64,000 nucleotides of DNA, from assembly GCA_026874595.1 (NCBI GenBank), contig CM049318.1, positions 52,792,750 through 52,856,749 on the forward strand. Direction: 5' to 3'. The position numbers and the translations under genes are program-made. The stretch comes from Sipunculus nudus. Lineage: Eukaryota; Annelida; Sipuncula; Golfingiida; Sipunculidae. Shown in pieces: positions 11,906 to 24,318 of this stretch (within the stretch, counting starts at the first letter, position 1; every line of letters starts with the position of its first letter). Under the pieces are notes generated by a model. That model did no database searches, was not told the origin of the DNA, and worked only from the letters and a program-made list of their open reading frames with translations.

Positions 11906-12118
11906 GAATCCACTTTATATTCATGTTTACGCTGACCATATTTCTATTTCTACTGCTTGTAGCTTTCGTTTGGACAAAGTAGCCCTCGAATGGGAGGTCT
12001 GTTGGACTCGAAAGAACTGTCCTCCGACCACATGGTGTGGTTGCTAATGACGCTAATGGTTGTCAAACTTGTTTTCATTACGGTTTATTTGCATTAGCAC
12101 TGTCAGGTGTCGCACTCA

Positions 12119-12475
12119 CTTTACTTTGACCCAGGTTTAAATATCCCCAACTCGAATGACCTTCATATCATCTTGAACTGTAATGGCATTAGTGTTCAAC
12201 TACCGACCCTTGCTGAGATCGTCTGATGATATTTCATGTGTTTATTATGTGATATATGTACTAACCAAATTATATATAATAATCAACATCTCTTCAATTG
12301 ACATGTTATCAGAAGACGTCATCAGAGAAAAAAGAACACAAAACAACATAGGGATGTTCACACTTTTATTATTATATATTCCATAAATTATAAAAAAAAA
12401 TATGAAAATCCCCCCAAAAAAAACTACACCCCATTTTTTTCTCTATCCCCATCAAATATATCACCCTCTTTAATA
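12119..12475 (-). promoter_or_regulatory. Conserved 5' module of M2 with TATA-like box
   Basis: Two blocks are shared with the 5' sides of M3 and M4: TTTAAATATCCCC (TTTAAATA at 12136-12143) and, about 300 bp further out, CATTTTTTTCTCTATCCCC then ATCAAATATAT and CCCTCTTTA (about 12431-12472). On the transposase strand the first block reads GGGGATATTTAAA, a plausible TATA box about 230 bp before the reading frame. The outer block may lie near the element's 5' terminus. Promoter function is inferred from conservation and position. Confidence 0.55.
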
Positions 12476-13039
12476 TGTAGGCTATTCCGAAAGGTATCCC
12501 TGCATATATACCTATATTCGAAAATGTAGGTACTGATTCTACATTTGCTCCCAAAGTAAATCCTTCACTCAATCACTGGCTTCAGTCATCAGTCATTCGA
12601 GTTACAATTTCCCACTATAGTCCGTCCCAGTACCTGTGAGCGCATGTTTTGGCAGAATTATAGAATCCTTCCTACGCGACCAGTCATAACCTCACAACCA
12701 AGTTGCCCAACAAGCACTGGAAATCTGCAGTTAACATCTCATACTTCTATCTTTTACACCTTTTCAATATATTACAAGGATTTAATCTACCTGATAAGTC
12801 CTCGTTACACCATATTAGCTCGGGTTCACTAATCCATACATCATGTACGTAGCATGGCCATACAGTCACACATTGTGCATAACACCGCCATGTTTTTTTC
12901 ACCTCTCCTACATGTGTACACATGTAATGTCGACTTCACAGGATTTGCACGCAGTACACCGCGGGGGAGCTTCACTTGTTCTCATATTTCTTTTTGGGGT
13001 TGGGAGCTGGACACCATCATACTCATTTGGGACTGAAGC

Positions 13040-13290
13040 GGGGTGTGGGGGCGGCAACCCCCATTATATTCATTCTTTTATAACTTTATATTTTATTTTT
13101 CATCACTGTCACTGCTCTCTCTCTAATATTTTATATCAATTGCAGGGTGTGGGGGCAGCAGCCCACATTCTATTCATACTTTTATCACTTTCTATTTTAT
13201 TTTTCTTCACCTTCACCAATTACTCGCTCTTTCATTGTCTTTCTTTAGCAGGGGTGTGGGGCCGGCAGCCCTCCTTATATTCATACTTTA
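13040..13290 (-). repeat. 3' array of Merlin copy M3
   Basis: Three units of about 107 bp start at about 13040, 13146 and 13253 with GGGGTGTGGGGGYGGCARC followed by C-rich bases and TTATATTCATACTTT. The G/C blocks can pair as short stems. The array is the M3 counterpart of those beside M1 and M2. The long + strand open frame across it is an artefact. Confidence 0.65.
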
Positions 13291-13297
13291 ATGTGTA

Positions 13298-14127
13298 CAG
13301 TAGAACGCATGCTAACGGCCACGCCTCAATAATGGTCAATACGTCTATGACGGTCAGATTTTCTGGTCCCGAATTTTCAACCGTTATGTTTCTTAATCAT
13401 TTTGTTGCCAATAAAGGTCACTCCTCTATTCCATATTACAGTCAGGTCTCTTGGTCCTGCAGGCCGGGAAATGCCTCGATTACGGTCAGGGGCAGTGACT
13501 CTGCGACATGGGCTCAAAAAAGTGGCCACTTCTGAACTCCATATCATTACAAAAGTGTCCACTCTAACATAATCCTGTCTGTTAAGTGCCTGGATAAAGG
13601 TAACCACTCGACCATGGCTGAGTTAACCAGCCTCGTACTACCCTACTCAGTCTCATTAGTATGCACAATAGTAAGCCATGTGTTCCCACCTGTGTGTATG
13701 TTTGGGAATCAGTCGTGCGAGCCGGATCTTAATCAGGGTGTGTACAGTAAAAAAGGACTGACTGGAAGCTACACAACAGCCGTGTATTCGAAACTTGCCT
13801 ACCAAGATGAAATTGTGGACTCGAAAGTGTGTAACAAACAGTCTTCCATAACTGCTTTCTTCAACCAGATGAGAAGAGTGTGTTCTGTGAATGTTCACAT
13901 ATTTCTGCTGATACTTCCATGCTATTAGTATGCTTTGATGGATACAAAGAGCTTCTCAACATTTGCACAAATATTTTGGATATACAATCTGTTTGTAATT
14001 AATTGTGTTACATTTTAACCAACCCATCCTCCCTCTTATCCTGGTCAGGTCCTGTATAACGGCCACTCCAGTAATAAGGCCAGTTTCACCGAGTCCCGAT
14101 GGTGACCGTAATACAGGTGTTCTACTG
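13298..14127. mobile_element. pogo/Tigger-type non-autonomous element (TA target)
   Basis: An 830-bp insert starting CAGTAGAACGCATGC and ending GGTGTTCTACTG, with inverted ends (CAGTAGAAC outermost) flanked by TA on both sides. AACGGCCACGCC inside the left end and its GGTCACC counterpart inside the right end match the look of pogo/Tigger terminal repeats in the Tc1/mariner superfamily. The interior holds more GGTCA/GGCCAC words but no transposase. It interrupts the 3' region of Merlin M3, between its G/C array and its coding end. Confidence 0.8.
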
Positions 14128-14264
14128 TATATTAATATATACTAGCCCTTATATCAGTTTTGTATTCATAATTGTACTTAATATTTCCTCTGTTATATAT
14201 TTTACTTACCTCATCTAAATCTTCTTAACTAACATGTGTCTTAAACAGTTTTAACAGTATTAAC

Positions 14265-14590
14265 ATGTCGCCTTCCCGCACGACCCATTATATATTTGTC
14301 GGTCCGACTTCAGAAATTCGACGAACATATTTCTATCTTCATTTCGTTGTTTCCATAAGAATACACCTATGTAACTCTGTAAATGGTCTTTCTTTACACC
14401 CAGCCTTGGCATGCTATCACCATGTTTTACATTCTGCTGAGTACCCTCTGTACTGTTTGTGTGGGCGCCTGTGACAGAATCCTTAAAGTTCTCTGGGTGA
14501 TTTACAGTTTTGTGTGTATATCCATGTTCAGACAGACACTGATTATGCTGCCCAACAGTCAGATATTATGACATAACCCTTTTCAATATG
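14265..14590 (-). pseudogene. Merlin transposase M3, C-terminal part
   Basis: On the - strand the sequence reads KHIEKGYVIISDCWAA (second catalytic Asp), then TVNHPENFKDSVTGAHTN and STEGTQQNVKHG, where the third acidic residue (Glu of TEG) is kept. Downstream untranslated sequence also aligns with M1 (for example the CCATTATATATT block, 14284 versus 4461). The coding sequence stops dead at 14590, at the QKHI position of M1, where a hairpin-capped element begins. The N-terminal part resumes at 20186. Confidence 0.82.
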
Positions 14591-15222
14591 TTTTTAGCTC
14601 AGCTGACTATAAGTCATCTGAGCAATAGTCATGGTCCATTGTCCGTCGTCCGTCAGTCTGTCTGTCCGTCCGTCCGTCCGTCTGTCTGTCCCTCTTGATG
14701 TCCGTCCGTAAGACTGGCACGTTTCGACACCGTTGGACCTACGAATCTGAATTTCGGCATACAGTTAGATGTCCCCATAATCTCCTACCATGCCAAAAAT
14801 TGGGTCAATAGGACTTCGTTCCTTTGAGATATTAAGGAAAAACCTCAATTTTTTATTAGAAATCTATTTTCACACTTCAGGACTGCCTAATATCAAAACC
14901 ACTCATCTGGTTTTCTTCATATTTACCATAAATATTCCTCTATATAGTTCCTATGTACATGCCAGATATTAAGTCAGTATTATATAATTTAAAAAAGTTA
15001 TGGGCCCAAACATAATGGACTTTGTAAAAAAATCAGGAAGATATTTGGTCACTTAAGACCAAAAGTGTTAAAGGTAGGGACTTTTTTCCAGTAATACAAC
15101 TTTAATTAATCAAAATTTAATTGTATACCAAAAATTAGATCAAAATTTGTTAAATTTTTTTAAATATTGGCAAAAATATAAAATTGGTACCTTAAATTTT
15201 GCCCAACTTTGGCCATGGCACG

Positions 15223-17646
15223 TTTTTTTAGCTCAGCTGACTTTCAGTCATGCTGGGCTATAGCGATGGGTCTTTGTCCGTCGTCCTTACGTCTGTCCGT
15301 CCGGGCGGCCGTTAGCAGGGCACAAATCGTAACCGTAGGGGCTAGGGCCATGAACCCTATGCAGTCTTAGAGGTTATAAAAAGATCTCCTTGCAAACCTG
15401 AAATTAGGTCACTGCGACCTATATTCTCGAAGTTATGGGGTGTGTTTGCACCCCCCAGAAATAACTCTTTGAGACAAAATTTTCATCCCAAACCTTCCAT
15501 CTTTCACATACAGCTCACCTACCAACAGGGGAAGAACCATAATTTTTTTAGGTCAAAAGGTCAAAGGTCAAGGTCACAGGAGCCTCTTCTTTGTAAAGCC
15601 TGTAGATGCATTTTAAGCCAACCCTTTCATCCCAATTCTTTGATTTTTCACATATAGCTCACCTACTAAGTTGGAGATGAATCCTATAGATTTTGAGGTC
15701 AAAGGTCAGGGTCACAGGATCCACTTCTTTGAAAAGGTTGTGGACACATTTCAAGCTAGACTTTTCATTGCAAACCTTCCAGCACTGATATCGCTTCTCT
15801 GCCAACAGGGAAAAAGACCTGTTGATTTTGAGGTCAAAGGTCAAGTTCACAGCACCCACTTCTTGCGTGGAGTCATTTTCAGGCAAACTTTTCAATCTGT
15901 ACCTTCCATCTGTCATATATGGCTTACCTACCAATAAGGGAAGAAGCCTATTGATGTTGAGGTCAAAAAGTCAAAGGTCAAGGTCACAATATTTAATTGT
16001 TCTAAATGCTTGTGAGCATATTTCAAGTGTAACTGTTCAACCCAAACCTTCAGTCTTTCACATATGCCACATCTATGCATCACTCAGTTTGACTCAAACT
16101 TCATATTTATGGGTCTTTTTGCTTGAATAAATAACTTATTGATTTTGGGGTCAGCTGGTCAGGAGGTTAAAGGTTGCAGGTCAAAGTTATTCACCCATTG
16201 GTTGCCAAGTAATTACACCAGATTTAAGTGGTTAGTAGTTACCCATCATTTAGAAAGAATCCAGTATATATATTTTGGCAAAAGGCCAAGGTCATAGGTC
16301 AGGGATGTTCACAATTACTTATTTTATGGACCATCTCTATTTTTCTTGTATATATAACCATCCCACTCCAGCTGGTACATCTCCCTGTGTGGCTGTAATT
16401 GTGAGTGACACTGGTGACATATGACTCCCTTTTGTATCAGCCTATTAAGTGATAAGGCGCAGTGATAAGTACCTCGTTACTTCATAACAAAAACACTGTT
16501 GTCAGAATGCTTCAGCCAGGCATTAAGACAATGAGAGTATAGTATTAAGGTTTAGCTACTGATTTATAAGATGATGGGAACATTTTGCAGTTTATTTTAT
16601 GGAATCCTAGCAATAAACTTAGTTTCCTAGATATCTGAATATTTTAATATATATCACCACATATAAAAGCAAGTGTTTGTTCTCATAATATGTGGATGTG
16701 TACCTTGATTTAGGATGGCTTTTTGTTTTATTTCAAGACTCTTAGTCATGCTTTCTGCATTTCTTTTCTTTCAGGTTTGGCAGTTTACCTACCCTGCTGA
16801 CCCCATTGAAAAGCAGAGTGATAATAAAAAATATTGGACTTACACTTTTTACAATTGCATATCTATAAATCTGATATGAGGGCCTGGACATGCCTTTTGA
16901 ATTATTTTGGGCATTCATTACTGGATAATTCGCCCAAGTTTGGTCTCTTATTGGAGAATGTGGGATATCAAATGTCATACTTGTCAGAAATCCATAATGT
17001 CTGCCAGTTAGCCACCTTAGAAATTCTTTCTTCAGTGCAGTTTCAGTAATTTTTCTTTGATGTTTGATCCGATTTAGAGAATGTTTGTTGTCTGATTTCA
17101 GACTTGTCGAAGTCCAATATGGCCACCAGGCAACCATCTTTTAATTCAATTTGATCATATTATCTCAAGAACAGTTAAAGTGAATGCAGTTGGATGTATA
17201 TTTATGTAATCTTGTAAAGGATTGGGTCAAATATTTCTGAATAAATATTACCATCATTTATAAAAGTGCAGTACAGTTGGCTTGTATTGAATAAAAATTC
17301 ATACAGAAGCACCTGTTTCTCAATAATTCTTGCATGTATTTCCTTGATTTTTGCTATATATTTTGATCTTATAATTTCCCTCTGTGGTGTTCCTTTGAGA
17401 CTGACAGGTTTCAAGCAAGCTGTTGGAATAGTTCCTGATAGCTTAACAATCATGCATTTTCCTCAGACCATCAATTCACTGTGTTTTAACCAGACATAGG
17501 TGATATATATTTCTGTTGTCAAAGAAAATTTTCAACAAATTGGCAAATTGGTTCTTCAAAATTTGACTGGAAGTTGTGAATCTCAGTCCATGATGTCACA
17601 GGTCATGCTTGGCAGCTGAGCGTCATGACCCATGGGTCACTTGTTC
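15223..17646 (+). mobile_element. Hairpin-capped VNTR element, type I (nested copy)
   Basis: The same start (AGCTCAGCTGACT, stem partner AGTCATGCTGGGC) and GTCC run as its host element. The 3' stem is a perfect 14-base palindrome (TGACCCATGGGTCA, about 17627-17640) followed by CTTGTTC. It lies between the two long repeat units of the outer element, so it is a later insertion. The tandem AGGTCA-rich units are described separately. The rest (16140-17590) is unique AT-rich sequence without coding signals. Confidence 0.7.
15549..15990 (+). repeat. Tandem units of about 140 bp with AGGTCA direct repeats
   Basis: Four degenerate units, each with two or more AGGTCA half-sites: 15550-15576 has four in a row, 15696-15708 and 15831-15843 are exact AGGTCA-A-AGGTCA, and 15960-15985 is degenerate. 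Between them are shared phrases such as CTTTCACATA(T/C)A and CACCTAC. AGGTCA with a 1-base spacer is the DR1 nuclear-receptor site; whether it is bound here is unknown. Confidence 0.75.
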
Positions 17647-20185
17647 CTGTAAGTACTGTGGATTTAATTTTCACACCATGTATACATAAGGATTTAATCT
17701 GTTAAAATCTGAAATTTGAAAATAAAAGCTGCAAAATTAGGCTAGTTATTGAATTTTTTTGGAGGCTCTTGTTGTATTCCCTTACATTGTCAAGCAGTCC
17801 ACTTTGATGACTGTAGGTCATTCAGTGCACATCTCTATGCTCCCCAGGCTGTTGACATAATTTTAGATGTCCCCAAAATCTCCTACCATACCGAAAATTG
17901 GGTCATTAGGACTTTGTTCCTTCGAGATATTAAGGAAAAAAAACTCTGTTTTCCATAAAAAAAAAGCCATTGTTACACTTCAAGGCTGCCTAATATCAAA
18001 ACCACTGATCTGTTTTTGATCGTATTTAATATTCACATTCATTTATACATTTTCTATGAACATACCAAAAATTAGGTCAGTATTGGGTATTATTTTGAAG
18101 TTATGGGCCAATACATAATGCAATTTTTAAAAAAATCAGGAAATAGATTTACTCACCTAACATGAGAATTGCTGAACCTAGAGACTTTTTTTCAGGAATA
18201 TAACTTTATTTAATCAAGATTCAATTGTTTACCCAAAATTAGATCTGCATTTTGCAAATTTTTCAAGTTATTAGCATAAATAAAAAATCAATACCTTAAA
18301 TTTTGTCCAACTTTGGCACTGTTGATTTAATTTTCCCAGCATATATTCATAAGGATTAAATCTTTTTAAATCTGAACTTTCAAAAGAAATTTATTGGAAT
18401 GAATAGCTTTTATTCATGTTTTCATACACCATGTCAAGTGTTGTTTACATCTAGCCCACCTAGTAGTACAGCCTTCACTTGCATTATGTAACCCACCCCA
18501 GGCAGCTCACCTTGGCCCAGCTTGGCCACTACTAGCATGCAGGCTTCCCCTCTGCCCTGCACTCATCCCCCCCCCAGCTGGTGCATAAACTAGATGAATG
18601 TTATAATTTTTCTGTATTTTATTTTTTTCTTGGACATGCTACATTTTAGATTTTGTATTGAACCACCAGGGTTACAATGATTAAAGTGTACATTTAATTG
18701 TGTCCACAAAGTGGTGTATTGCTGTGAAAGTGTGGATGTTCATGAGATAAGTAATTCCTTACTTCAGAAGAGTAAAAACTTCACCAGGTGTGAAATTGAC
18801 TATTAATTCCAGTAATTAATTAAAACTGGGATAGTAATTAGCACAATGATATTGTTTGTCCCTCATTTAACCAACAGTGTGTATACTTTATTTGAAAAGA
18901 TGTTTTATTTTATCAAATTTACTTTTATTTTATTTTGGTGAAAAAAATTAAGCATGTCCTGAAAACTCCTATGTGCAAAACTTTTTAATAGTGATTCAAG
19001 GAATATTCTTGTAGATGCCATGTTGTGGCATTATTTTCTTTTAAAATCAGTTTAAACATTTATGATTTAAAAATAATAAAATATATGTGTATGCATAATA
19101 TGACCCAATGTCTTTTACTCTGTATATATAATGATTGCAACTTTTGCAACAATTCTAATATTTTAACTTATATTTTCAGGTTTTTTAATTAAAAATTCAT
19201 AAACCTGTAAATAAAAAAATGATTCAGATAAAAACTTCTTAATGGAAAAAGTGGATCTGCTTAAAAAAATAGGATTATATATAAACTTAAATGCATTATT
19301 CTCTTGAAAGTGAAATAAAGGTATTAGTCCATTCTGTCCACTTGCCTGTCCATCTGTAAATTTTCGTATGCAACACAGTATCTCAAAACTTTTACTGTTT
19401 TTCTTCATGACAGTCTTGTCAGAGTATTAGTTTGCAATCATATATTTAGAACTTTACTATAACCAAGTAGGAGGGCCCCTTTCCTCTTAGCTTTTCATAT
19501 TCTTATATAAATGAAAAACATTACAATAGAATATTTCTACATCCACCTTCGTGCTGCCCTCACTTTTCCCTTCTCTGAACCCCATCCCAAAGTCAGCCTC
19601 AGTAAGCAAGAACAAGATGAATCAGATATATTCATACTTTAATATCTTGTATAACGATTCGTCCATAGGTACCTATGTACATGCCAGAAATTATGTCAAT
19701 ATTGTGTAATATGTAGACATAGTGGGCATCACAATAATGTACCTTGTCAAGACTAAAGAGATATTGTGTCATACAGTCACATATTCATAAATCACCTCAT
19801 CAGCATAGTTAATCATAACATCATATCTGTCAAATTGAACGCTTGCAGACTACCATACACTTTAGATCCTTCAACAAATAGCCTTATCATCATTCTACTA
19901 CTGCTTATTACTGCTGTCATTGCATTCATATTTGCTCAAATATATCAAAATTTTCAACCCCTCCTAAATAAATAAAAAATAAACCACTTTATTTGATTCT
20001 ATTAATCCATCAGTCAGGTAATTTCATTTATCATTTACTCACATATTACATTACATTCCTTTATAAAAGCCCAACATGTACATGATATTCATAAGCTTTA
20101 TCGACTCGATATAGTATCATAGTGGAGAAACATTTATAGTCCAATCACGATCAGCTGAGCGCCGTGACCCATGGGTCCCTTGTTC

Positions 20186-21073
20186 TATCAATGGTATTAA
20201 CTTTTCTTTCGTTCAGTGTGGTACTGCAAACATAAACACTTTACTTTTATTCTGTCGCTCTCTTCCTCCAAAAACCCATCCCCCCCTTTACTGCATGGCC
20301 CCGATGGTATTTCCGCTTGGCAAATTTGGATTCGTCTATTTCTACTTAATATGCCTCTATCACCGATCTTGGTACCTGTGTCAGATTCTCGCAACATATG
20401 TTCTTCGCACACTTTTCGGGGGAACGAACACCAATCAACTATGGTGTTTGGGCTGCATTCAATTTCCCTCTGTATATGATGTTGGCTCATCCCCTTACTT
20501 TATAAAAATGTCATTTGAACTATTTCCTCCAACGTCAATTTTGACTGATCAAACCAAAACCCGTGATGTATGGATAATTTTTTATCATGTTTTGGTTGCC
20601 TTTTCTGACATTGCCACCTTTGTAAATCACTCGTGGACTCTTCTGGAACACTCACCAATTTTTATAAGGTCACTGCATATCGGACATGTCCTAGCTGTTG
20701 CTAACAGTTCATTTTCAAACAACCATTGAATGGTAACATCTTTACCAATTAGTATATGTCTCAGCGGTTTGGTATATGTTAATGAGTTAATGTCCACATT
20801 CATATCTGACTACTTTTGCTGGTAACTACTGTGATTATAGGTGCATAGGGTCCCTGATTCCGTTCTCTTTACACCCATACCCTCAGTACCGGCCTCGGAC
20901 TCAGCTAATTTCTTTTTTTTTACCTTGCTTTGCATTTTCCCTTTCTCACCTTCTTCTTTTCTTTTCCTTACACTTTCTGTTGTACTCAGTGTGTCACTCT
21001 GACTTGTTTGGTTTTCCATTATGCTCGTGCTAGAATGAGGAACTCCGTCGTTCAGTGACATGGCAACATTCAA
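20186..21073 (-). pseudogene. Merlin transposase M3, N-terminal part
   Basis: From 21073 downward: a Ser/Glu-rich N-terminus with a basic cluster (KVKKKK), a degraded zinc-ribbon region, WRCQKRQPKHDKKLSIHHG, LTLEEIVQM, then SPNTIVDWCSF and the catalytic IDESKF block (read in a shifted frame: several frameshifts and stops). It ends at LIPLI, exactly where the M3 C-terminal part at 14590 continues. Clearly dead. Confidence 0.8.
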
Positions 21074-21565
21074 CTACGTGTCAACCTTCTCTTCTATTTC
21101 ATCAGCAAACATCTACACTAGGAGCAACCAATTCACACGTCACACGATTATTACTCCAGCTAATTAACCATAATTACGTAATCATAACCTGCGGCACACA
21201 CCTGTTATAATGAACCATACGTTCGGTCAATCATTCACAGCATTTGCCCCAATTTTACCTAATATAACAGTATAAACAACTTCTTTTGTCTATTTATTTT
21301 ATTTGTTCAATGTTTATATACACAATACAATCTCTTCATATTCTCCAGTACACTTTAGTCTCAGTTATCATATTTCAATGAAACGTTATGTACTTTACAT
21401 TATACACTAACACCCATTCCAACTCACTATGAGTGGCCCCCCTTTCATTTTCATCTACACTTTCACCTTTGACCTCTAGGTTAATCATATTCCCCCATTA
21501 ACTCTGACATCACATCAGCGTTACTCTCCATAAATAACTAATTCACAAGATTGTGGACAGATGGC

Positions 21566-21830
21566 GACAGTTACATACTAGATTTAAATACCCCAGAATT
21601 TCAAGCTTCCGTAACCAGCGTTCCGTGTCTGTGTACTAATACTTGCGTTTCTCTCTCAGGTTTCACAGCGATCAGTAGTCACCAGTACAAACTACATATA
21701 AGTAGAAACTAGAAATGCAGACTTAAATAAGTCATTATTCATTATTTCTTTATGTGTACCCCCATAAAAATACTACCGTATACCCCATTTTTCTCTATCC
21801 CCTTCAAAATATCGCCCTCTTTAGAATGTT
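21566..21830 (-). promoter_or_regulatory. Conserved 5' module of M3 with TATA-like box
   Basis: TTTAAATACCCC (TTTAAATA at 21583-21590) and CTCTATCCCC (21793-21802) with ATATCGCCCTCTTTA are the M3 versions of the M2 and M4 blocks. Further out, GATTCCATAATCGCTCCC resembles M2's GATTCTACATTTGCTCCC, so the conserved element sequence extends past 21850. Confidence 0.55.
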
Positions 21831-22585
21831 GGATATCCTACCCGTAGGAAGGATTCCATAATCGCTCCCATGCTTTTTCACGATAATTATTTTAAGAATA
21901 TTCTGCTCCACTATAAAAACCGGGCTACACCTTAAATCAGAATAAGGTGAGGGCAATTCATAAAAATAACGTCTGTTGGTCTAGAAATGGATACCTAGAT
22001 GAATGAACAACAAATACATATCTACATTTATGGTTAATGTTTCATCTTTTCCAAATATCCTGTCACCATCACATGACGCCATCTTGAAACAACAGTGCAT
22101 AGTGTCTTGCAATAATTCAGAACATCAACGCAATATCTGAAGAATCAATCACAAAGAATGAAAAGGCACATTTACCAATACACCCGTGCTCTCAATTTGT
22201 TTTGAGAAACACACACCACATTTATTATGAAACATAACAATGCTACACACTTATCATGATTATTTCTCATTTATAATTTATCCAATCCCTGTGTGCATCT
22301 CACGAAAATATGGATGTGGATAGTAAAATGTGACATGTCTTATTGCATGACCTCAATGTACACCCTTTTCTAGTATATTAGTATCAAATCATATTTTTCA
22401 TGTACATTTCATGTCTTATTTTTCACTTTCTTAATCAACTATATAATACACTATGTACAACCGTCGTTTGAACATTACATTGTCTGTTGTATAATCCAGC
22501 CGCATCCCGTATGAATTGGACAAAAATGTCATTGTTCACATGGTGCTCCCTCCACATGTACACGCTTAAATATCCTGATAACATC

Positions 22586-23567
22586 TCAGGCTTCACTCAA
22601 AGTTTTGGCATCGTTAGGCCATGTGTGACCTTTTGCCAAGTTATGCCAACACCCCCCAATACAACTTGTGTGGCAGCTGGTTTCAGGGTCTTTAAAAGTC
22701 TTACTATGGTTCACCATGAGATGCCCATAGCCCTGCTCATTCAGTTGACTGCATGATTTCCAACAGTCCGAGTGTATGACAGAGCCTTGGGCGACATTTT
22801 TTCGGATAATCAGGAGAAAGGTATTCCCACTCCTGTCCAGTACTGTACACATGAACAGTTTGGAATTATTTTCTCTTTCACGACCTCCAAGAACCCATCC
22901 ACCCCTCACCTGATGGCCACAGTGATACTTCCTTTCGGCAAATTTACTTTCATCGATTTCGACTATGATACCTGTTCCTTCAATCTGTGCACCTTGCTCA
23001 GTCTCCCGTAACAAGACCTCCTTGCAAACCTCCTAACTAAAGCTGGCCCAGTCCACAGTAGTATCATTACTGGAGCCAGTCTGGTAACAGATTGGGTTGT
23101 GCGCTAACCCAATTGTCGAAAAATACGTTAATTTAAGAATCTCCTCAATACTGAGCTTCGACATGGCAAACCAGGTGCCATGTCAAACTGATTTCATATT
23201 ATGTTTTAGCCATCACTTTGGCAGCGCCATTGGTAGCCATCACCACAATCTTTTGTGTTAACTGATACCAGTTTATTTCAGTTTGACAAAGGGGGCAGGT
23301 TCTTCTGTTTTGTATGAAACAATTCTCCATTAGCCAGGTTAAGCATGACTCCTTTGTCAACAGTATATAGCGCACTAGGAAGGTATATGAGATGTGAAAT
23401 GAGGATGTACCTCCCTCACCTTTACCAAAACTTCCAACAGTATAACTACATTGGGTCGCAGTATCTGTGTTCAAACCCACAGACCTGACGGAAGGGCCTG
23501 CACACGATGGCAAACATCTGGTTTGGCTTTCTTCTTGTGATTTTTCCATTCTTCGTTTCAGCAACAT
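22586..23567 (-). pseudogene. Merlin transposase copy M4
   Basis: Full-length but frame-broken. It has a zinc-ribbon-like CPLC segment, a WASF helix, IIVEIDESKFAERKY (first Asp kept), RGGWVLGGRE, GSVIHSDCWKS (second Asp kept) and VNHSKTFKDPETS. The third acidic position reads CIGG instead of CIEG, a Glu-to-Gly loss. At least one frame change lies between 23014 and 23199. It has no G/C hairpin array on its 3' side, unlike M1-M3. Confidence 0.83.
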
Positions 23568-24318
23568 AAGTCTAATTGCTCTGAGACCTTTTAAACTTTT
23601 TCACTGATTAGGCCTTATTATCCTCACACTTGCATTTAGACGGTATCGATGCCATCGTTTCAGTTACGTGATCTTGGATCTTGTCCCGGACAGCCATGTT
23701 ACCTGTAGATTGATCCATGGCGGCTTAGCATGATTATAAGTTACAATGGTATCTCAGTAAACAGTTATCACAGGTCATGTGATATTTCAATTACCAATAC
23801 CATAACAAGCTCACCCACATGTCAATGATTTACTTTATGTTCATTTGTATTTTGTTTCATTGTTAATAAAGATAATTTACCCATTTTCTGACTTTCATAT
23901 ATTATATGACATACTAATATTCATTATTCATCTATTATCTTTTTACAAAGTTATTGAACACATACTTAACTAAATGTGATACCCACCGTAACTGTGATTT
24001 TTGTGCGCTAAGTAAAACCCGGACATTCACTGATCCCGCGGACCCAACGTGCTCATAGTTTAGCTGAACATTTAACACTATATGTCAACAAAATACACCA
24101 CACATTGTTTTTTATTTCTATCTATATTTGTCTATACACCAGTAACAGAGGTTTATTTATTAAAATTAATCATGGATAACTTATTGATTTATTTCTGGGG
24201 TCACAGATCCGGACACAGCCTCGTTTATGCATATACATGAGAACTTTCTCAATGGACAGTTTTCACTTATATTATTGGCTTACACCACAGATGGTGGTGA
24301 CACCTTGTGTATTTTACC

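Larger units (their letters stand above)
14591..20185 (+). mobile_element. Hairpin-capped VNTR element, type I (outer), inside Merlin M3
   Basis: It opens with TTTTTAGCTCAGCTGACT, which folds with AGTCATCTGAGC a few bases on, followed by GTCC runs (14640-14710). It ends with the stem GTGACCCATGGGTCCC then TTGTTC at 20185. Removing it rejoins the Merlin reading frame (LIPLI joins KHI) with no target duplication beyond a few T bases. Two units of about 450 bp (about 14766-15215 and 17865-18320; shared AGATGTCCCCAWAATCTCC) and a fragment near 19670 remain. A second element of the same type (15223-17646) is nested between them. It resembles non-autonomous Helitron/Helentron elements; no protein is encoded. 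Confidence 0.72.

Noticed and set aside
12843-13535. A 230-residue open frame
   Set aside because: It crosses the M3 3' array and enters the pogo-type element; the frame is accidental.
13614-13928. A 104-residue frame with a hydrophobic, secreted look
   Set aside because: It lies within the non-autonomous CAGTAGAAC-ended element and resembles no transposase.
4578-23567. Reading the transposase pieces as six or seven separate Merlin copies
   Set aside because: Breakpoints of the 6.4/10.9-kb pieces and of the 14.6/20.2-kb pieces coincide at single codons, so they are two split copies; the total is four.
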